Shown piece by piece: positions 58,131 through 64,000 of a DNA stretch of 64,000 bases. The translations under genes and the position numbers were made by a program. Below the pieces are notes generated by a model that searched no databases, was not told the DNA's origin, and saw only the letters and a list, made by a program, of their open reading frames with translations. The DNA is from Ascidia mentula (taxonomy: Eukaryota > Chordata > Ascidiacea > Phlebobranchia > Ascidiidae), in the NCBI GenBank assembly GCA_947561715.1, contig OX387205.1:3043001-3107000 (forward strand), read 5' to 3'. The number at the start of each line of letters is the position of its first letter. Within the stretch, counting starts at the first letter, position 1.

Positions 58131-58943
58131 TTAGCCACGGAGGCTGTTCCAGCAAGACTGCTGAAACAACTTTACTTTACTTAAAAGTCAATAAAAGTGT
58201 ACGTTTAATTGTACTCGAATAACAGAATAATTAAAATTAAAATAAAATTCCTTTAGCAAATTCACTTTTGCATCCATTTATCTGGAAATATATTTGATAT
58301 ATCCGTGAGCGGTTGCTCCAATAACGCCACGGACATAACTGTCGCCTTTAACAAAACGCGTCACTATGAAATGTGAATAATGCTGTAGCGTAAATTTATT
58401 CTCCGCCTCCATATTGTTGCCAAAAGGTTGTAACAATAGCTTGTATTGTGGGCCAGTTTTCACCTTGGTCTTTTCCGCATTGTTTAAGAACTAATTACGA
58501 AGAACCGTTGTACCACCAAACGACTAAACTATGGTGTAAGCTTATGGCGTAGCAGTGATGCTTGCATGAACACAGAAAAAACTATATGTCACCGGAAAAA
58601 AAAATATGGCAGGACAGCCAGTAACTTTATGATTAACTTTGCTTGTGACAATAAACAAGATTTAGTGAATAGCAAGAACAAGTATGGAAAGCGTAAGTTT
58701 CAAAATTAACGGTTTTACCTTGGTGCCACCAACAATGTAAAAGGTTTGTAGACTTTTGGCAGGTTTTTTTTTAAAATAAGAACAGGGTTTTGGTTATTTT
58801 GCAAGTATCGTTAAAAAACCACAGATTACTGACAGCCCTTAACCGATGCTTACTTGTCCTCTTTACCAATACTGAGGTATTTCATTTATTCAGAAGTCAA
58901 TTGAATATAGTGTTCGTGGCACTTTTTAACGCTGATCTGAATC

Positions 58944-60977
58944 ATGTCTTTTAATGGGAATGTCCTTGAAGCTGATCTCCTCACGATACACAAAGTAAAA
59001 CCATGGTGGGAATCGTTACGCACGTATATGACAGTGATTATGGTTTCATCTAGTTTTTACTTAGTTTACAAATCTGACAACAACGAATTGAGTTGTTTTC
59101 CTCGGAACAGTAGTAACAATGCAACCTTTACAACACCTGAAATGAGATTCATCAACAAAATGTGCATTCCAGATGCAGATTATGTTCTTATTAACTTTTG
59201 GTGGATATCGTTACTGGCCACTAGTGTGTTGTATGCGCTTGCCAACTTTTGGGAACACATTCCATCCGTAGCAAATGAAATTTCGTCATTTCGAAAGGTG
59301 TTTGACTTGGTTTCCGAATTCGGTGGGTCAGCTAATTCTCTTATTAGATTAGTAACCACTGCTGGGTCGCCAGAATCTTCAAAATTTGAACGCAGGCAAC
59401 GGACTGTTTGTCGGCAGATTGCAATGGCATTTTACGAGAAAAGGGAAATTAGCCACAGCGAAACAAAAATGTTTGACGATTTTCTAACTGATGCGGTACG
59501 ACATTTGGATTTCAGCGTGATGCCACCACCTTGGAAATTATTTTCAAAAAAGTGCATTAATTTGAAAAAACTTCAGAAGCCAACAGATGAACGACTAAAG
59601 TTACTGGACCCATGCGAAGAGGATGTATCTCCAAAGTTAATGTCTCTGATGAAGCAAGTGTGTTATTATGAAACCACAGCCCACACCAATGTAATAAAAT
59701 TAATTGATAAACCTCCTCATTTGATGTTACGGTTTATTTACACCAAATGTAGTTCGTGGCTCGGGGAAACCCAAATGAAACCAGAAAAAGAGTGCGAAAA
59801 CTCGGATTGTGTTATGAGGATAGAGGCCTTGGGTCACTTACTGGCTCTTCATCAAATTGAAAACATTCGCAAGTTAAGGGAAAGGTTTTCTTGTTTAACT
59901 GGTTCCTGTACAAGACAAGCTTTGTTCAATATTAAAAATGATGCCGAGGCCTTAATAAAACTTCTGCCTCAAGGAGAACACGAAGGCCCAAATGAACGGT
60001 TGAAAAGAACAAGAAACTTTTTATTCCACAAGCAGAATATTGGCAAAACAATCAATTTCAATGAACTGATGTTGAAACCATTTATTCTTAAAGCAAAACA
60101 TTTACCTATTTTGGAAACTCTTCGAAAAAGTTCACCTGCAAAGCAGCTGGAACAGTTTCCAGAAAACACTTCAAATAAACAATGTCTCCAGAAAAACATG
60201 CGATTAGTAGAAGGATACAAACATCTTGTAGCTTTACGGCAAATTGTCGATATTTCGAAGCTTGGACGTGAATTGAACAACTCGAACAATCCGAAGGCAT
60301 TCAATTAAATTTCCAGTAAGAGTCACATTGGAACCATCTATTTCATAAGAAATGCGATTTCTCTAACCTTTTCTTTGATTGTGATTTTGGTTTACCTGCT
60401 AGGTGCTCATTTTGCACCATCAGGAAGAACTTTTATATGTGAAAAGACTTATCAGTGTATCTATCAATCCTTTAATGCTCCACAAGTCATTGTTTACATC
60501 CAGAGCATTGTCCTGTCCATAATGTCTCCTATCTTTGTGAGCCTAATGTTTAAATTCAGGCCTTGGACAAAGGAAGTGAAAAGCCACACAGATTTTCTTT
60601 TGTCTTTGAGCAAGCACAGTGGAGAAACAAAAAATGTCAAAGTATTCAAAGAGCTTCGTCAGGAAATTAAGGAAAACCAAGAAGAGATTGCCTACCGATT
60701 GCGAAAGAATTTAATTCCAGCCTTATACTCCGACAATATTGGATTTTTTCTTTTCTACTTGGAGCTAACTGGTGACATCATTGAGGACTTTATGGGCAGT
60801 AATTTCGTTCAAACAAATGTTGACGAAAACGTTTCTAGGAAAGTTGTCAAGCTGAATTCGTTTAAACTTACAAGTAAAAATTCTGAAGACGAAAACAAAC
60901 CAGACGTGAACAAGGACAAAAACTTTGTAACAATAGATTTTGGGACAAAAAAAATGCCAAGAAGGAAAACTGAATAA
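58944..60977 (+). pseudogene. Divergent LRRC8-like channel gene G, one internal stop
   Basis: Closest relative of F, inverted to it. The first frame encodes 454 aa (MSFNGNVLEADLLTIHKV through KPWWESLRTY, TM1, TM2 and the cytosolic loop) and ends at TAA 60306-60308, where F has glutamine (AFNQNS). The same frame is open immediately afterwards through TM3 (FIRNAISLTFSLIVILVYLL), ECL2 (CEKTYQCIYQSF), TM4 and the post-TM4 helices to 60977. Near the end it shifts into MPRRKTE relative to F's VNETFNGESS tail. A single nonsense codon means either a recent pseudogene, a truncated product lacking TM3-TM4, or, less likely, read-through. Confidence 0.8.
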
Positions 60978-61129
60978 CAATAACGTTGGTCACGTCAATG
61001 AAACATTTAATGGACAAAGTCCGTAGATTTTATCGATACTGGTTCCTCTGTGTGCTAAGTACAGAACTTGCTGTTATTGTGTGAAAAAACTTGTAAATAT
61101 TAATTTCTTGTCATTTACTTCTTGTCACT

Positions 61130-61135
61130 AATAAA
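61130..61135 (+). terminator. Poly(A) signal downstream of G
   Basis: AATAAA about 150 bp past the end of the G frame. The inverted copy behind F has ATTAAA at the matching place. Confidence 0.5.
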
Positions 61136-61239
61136 TCGATTTGGATTTGATACAATCAGCGCTTTTTCGTTGAAATTGTTATTATCTACCGCTATACTCT
61201 TTTACTCGTCGAGTCTTCCGACTCCTGTACATTTACTGC

Positions 61240-61760
61240 GTTTGTTCGTCAGTGTTCTGGTTTCGCTTCGATTGCGCCATGGCCAAATATAACGAGAATG
61301 CACTTGAGACTTCAAGTAAAGTAAAAACTTGAAATGACGGGAAAATTATCCGTCCACGATTGCTCTTTAAGAACTTCTTCCCTGAGCGATGCATACTTGC
61401 TTTCTGCTGGTGTAGAATCAAGAAAATCATTAAAACGTTGAGCAGTATCCTGATCCAACGCCGCCACCACGTGGAAGAGCTTGGTTTGGTCAACTGAAAT
61501 TCTTCGCAGTGCGAAATGTGCTTCAGCTTGCTTGAACCACACGCGGGGTTGTGTCACCCAGAATTGTGGTAACTTGAGAGCAACAGCGTGTTCTTCCATT
61601 TTATCAGCAGTCGTGCTTGATATTCGGGGTCACCAATGTGGCGATGTTTATTTAAGCGCCAACAAATCAGAATGACTGGCACTCTAACGACCAACATAAA
61701 ACGATACACTTGTAAGGCAATCGACGCACGTCACGGTTCGCTAAATACGTAGTAGTCGCT
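61240..61760 (-). mobile_element. Ty3/gypsy fossil, CsRn1-like: LTR end, primer site and gag start
   Basis: On the minus strand the order is an LTR 3' part with AATAAA, a primer-binding site TGGTGACCCCGA (61624-61635), which is complementary to the 3' end of tRNA-Trp, then a gag-like frame beginning MEEHAVALKLPQFW and containing WFKQAEAHF. A tRNA-Trp primer and this gag type are features of the CsRn1 clade. The element is truncated, stopping at the edge of the F/G inverted duplication, so it is a broken fossil. Confidence 0.75.
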
Positions 61761-61779
61761 ACACCGTCACTTTTCCTGT

Positions 61780-62645
61780 TAATCTTGTTACTGATAAACT
61801 TTGTGCCATTCGTAGTAAATCACATTCTTGCGTTTATGCCACTGGTTCCTCTGACGTAGCTTTATCTCAAACTCGAAGTAGATGCCAAATTAAACCGAAC
61901 TTCCTAACAAATACGCGCCACGAGCTGCAAAGGACCAATTTTGCATTATACGACCTTAAATCTGGCGTACAAGCCCTTTCCCATGATTTTGCCCTATTTG
62001 AAGCCATGCAATTGGCGAAAGATCAACAGTTTCTCCGTCTAATCAACAGAAACCGCATGCTTGTCCTCCAAAACCAACGAAACCAACTGGAAATCACAAG
62101 AGAAACCTTGACAACAACCCAAACTGAACAAGACTTGCTGAAAGCTTCACTTCCTGCACGCTCTCGGCAATCTGACCCAAGACAATACATCTATTTATTC
62201 CATCATGCTATCTAAAGAGAATTGCATCTTTCACGTTTGGCGGAAATCATTTCATTGGAAAGCAACAAGACTCAACCCATCAATTTCACACTTCTACAGA
62301 CTCGCTTGCGTCACCAAGCGGCTGCGATAAACAGATCATTCGCCGATGACGTGCTTCACTACGCAAAACTTCACGTTTCACGGAAGATACAGCTTTGTTC
62401 AACTTCAACAACATTGATATATTCTCTGACGTTGGAACGGGAATCTACTCCGTTGAAAACATTATCACAAGCGGTTTGAATTATGCAAAGGACGTTGTCA
62501 ATAACGTTGTTGATAAAACTACTGGCATATTGGGACAACCACTTTTAATGATTGCCATTATTATAAGTTCTTGTTTGGGGGTTTTTGTCATCATCGTTGT
62601 TTGCTTACGGCTGGAGTCGCTATCAACGGTCTCAAGACTCTAGCA
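61780..62645 (+). mobile_element. Fossil of a possible envelope-like or other viral structural gene
   Basis: Several coding-like stretches on the plus strand include a helical, Gln-rich region (around 62,006-62,170) and a C-terminal hydrophobic segment (GQPLLMIAIIISSCLGVFVI, near 62,540-62,600) that would be a membrane anchor. The layout recalls the end of an envelope-like protein of an LTR element, but no diagnostic motif is present. It is broken and partial. Family uncertain. Confidence 0.35.
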
Positions 62646-63620
62646 AATACATCCGAGGACATCCCATCCGGATGTAGACGAAAAGACAGTTTTTAACTGC
62701 TTTTTCTGAGGAGGGAGCAATGTTACGTATGATTGACAATTGAGCTCTAATTAGGGGTTACGACTGAATACGCTTGATTTAAATTCCGACGGTAAATAGG
62801 AATGGCTGTTCGATTTTGGGCGTTTTCATCTCAAATTTCCTGTTATGTTTTAGTGTAATTACGCCTTCGTATACAGACAAGGTATTTCGTACTCAGACAC
62901 TGCTAAGTATTGATTGTATATTTGACTTTTGATCTGACAAATTTCCCAACTTAATTGTTTGAGAAAAGCTTAAAATATGGTTAAATTGTGTTTTGCATTA
63001 CTAATTTTCTCGTCAAACTTCGATATAAATGTGTACTTCAAAAAGTGGTACTTAAATTACTTCCCACCACGCTTACTGTGTTATTGGAATGGTTGCGTGT
63101 CGTTTATTTGCGAAATCGCATGACATAATTTTTGTCCATTTTTTCATGGCGTGATAGCGTGATTGAGTGATAGCGTGATTGACATCATGCTACCGTTTAT
63201 AAACTGCCGCTGGCAATGCGTCAGCCTGTCAGACGCGAGACAGCAGTACCGTATTGTGAATGTGATAGCTGCATCATTTCGTTTCGTAAAAGTTAATTCC
63301 GCATTATTCTTAATATTTGATCTCGATTTATTTTTTAATACATTTTAAAACTTCATAACTTGGTTTGAGGCACTGTAAATACAAATTGATGGTGTGGTAA
63401 CAAAATAACGTTGTAATAAATAGTTTGTAAAACAGTTTAGTGAGCTTAGTTTGTGTGAAAGAAAGTTTTAGAATTATTCTTAGTTGGCCAAAAGCAAGCG
63501 AATAACGAACTCACGAAAAGCGTGTTAGAACATGTGGGGTCGGACAACTTGTGATCGCCTTAATTTTATCTTTTGATTTATGCAATCCCCCTTTATCTAC
63601 CACATGACCACAAAATTCAA
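62646..63620. other. AT-rich spacer
   Basis: No gene recognised. It contains a perfect 16-bp tandem duplication (GTGATAGCGTGATTGA twice, 63151-63182). The interval separates two Ty3/gypsy pieces and may itself be decayed element or LTR DNA. Confidence 0.35.
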
Positions 63621-64000
63621 TTTGATCCTTGAAAACTGTTCGGATTGACTTTTACGCTGACAATCGCTTGAGAACATTTCTCAGATTTTCTGTATGTTCT
63701 AGATCTGTTGCTCCAGTTATTATCATATCATCTAATAAACATTGTACTCTTTTAAACCTTGCAACACTTGATCCATACCATAATGCCGGGGCTTGCCATA
63801 ATGCCGGGGCTGAAGCTACCCCCAAAACTTTTGCGGTTGTAACGAAAGAGTTCTTTGTGCTTATTAATGGTAAGCAAATGTTTACATTCGTCTTCCATTG
63901 TCATTTGCAAATACGCATTTTTTAAATCCAGTTTTGTAAAACGATTTCCTCCAGCTAACGTGGCAAAAATATCAGTTGCTTTAGGCAAGGGATATTGCTC
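63621..64000 (-). mobile_element. Ty3/gypsy fossil, reverse transcriptase part
   Basis: The minus strand carries a reverse-transcriptase segment with KATDIFATLAGGNRFTKLDL and KNAYLQM, typical of Ty3/gypsy pol, running out of the window on the right. Because the gag piece at 61.3-61.6 kb is on the same strand but would lie downstream of it, the two belong to different insertions or a rearranged one. The copy is partial and broken. Confidence 0.75.

Overview
The window looks like AT-rich nuclear DNA from an invertebrate chordate, most likely a tunicate (an inference, not proven). Three points support this: the housekeeping genes have short introns, the predicted proteins follow the human orthologues almost end to end, and the main gene family resembles the membrane part of LRRC8/pannexin channels, whose LRR-bearing LRRC8 form is regarded as a chordate invention.

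Left third (1-18.1 kb), ordinary host genes: mitochondrial seryl-tRNA synthetase (SARS2, minus strand, one exon); exportin-6 (XPO6, plus, 26 exons whose summed length of 3363 nt stays in frame and encodes 1120 aa); RAB18 (plus, 4 exons, 198 aa); and the 2-oxoglutarate dehydrogenase E2 subunit DLST (minus, 2 exons, 453 aa). SARS2/XPO6 are divergent and RAB18/DLST convergent.

Middle and right (20.5-61.2 kb), a lineage-specific array of single-exon genes for about 757-aa four-TM proteins. The N-terminal KPWW motif, the CLP and VCxEN cysteine motifs of the first extracellular loop, the NFWxxxP exit of TM2, the paired cysteines of the second loop and the post-TM4 helix all follow LRRC8, but the leucine-rich repeats are absent and the TM2-TM3 cytosolic loop is expanded to about 430 aa. 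Four copies are open (A 26.6, B 32.4, C 39.1, E 49.5 kb). One carries a single frameshift (D 44.8 kb). One is a 5' fragment (21.1 kb). An older divergent pair in inverted orientation (F 54-56 kb minus, G 58.9-61 kb plus) is damaged. Three tiny relics of the 5' end lie at 48.4, 48.6 and 53.0 kb. Each unit of the 0/A/B/C/D part has a shared upstream module and A/B/C share a long downstream module. E has only the last few dozen bases of the usual leader, joined to repeat DNA.

Mobile DNA has reshaped the array, and paralogous empty sites date and delimit several insertions: a 2.47-kb TIR element with TA target duplication and splice-like internal structure (22,718-25,188), a 342-bp hAT-type MITE (26,086-26,427), a 507-bp solo LTR (37,294-37,800) and a 256-bp TA-type MITE (56,531-56,786). 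Ty3/gypsy fossils sit at about 20.0-20.5 kb and in the last 2.8 kb. Two fragments of DLST (its 5' end plus promoter at 21.6-22.2 kb, and an internal exon piece at 53.5 kb) are embedded in the array, so DLST neighbourhood DNA was copied along with it. I saw no convincing tRNA, rRNA or CRISPR.
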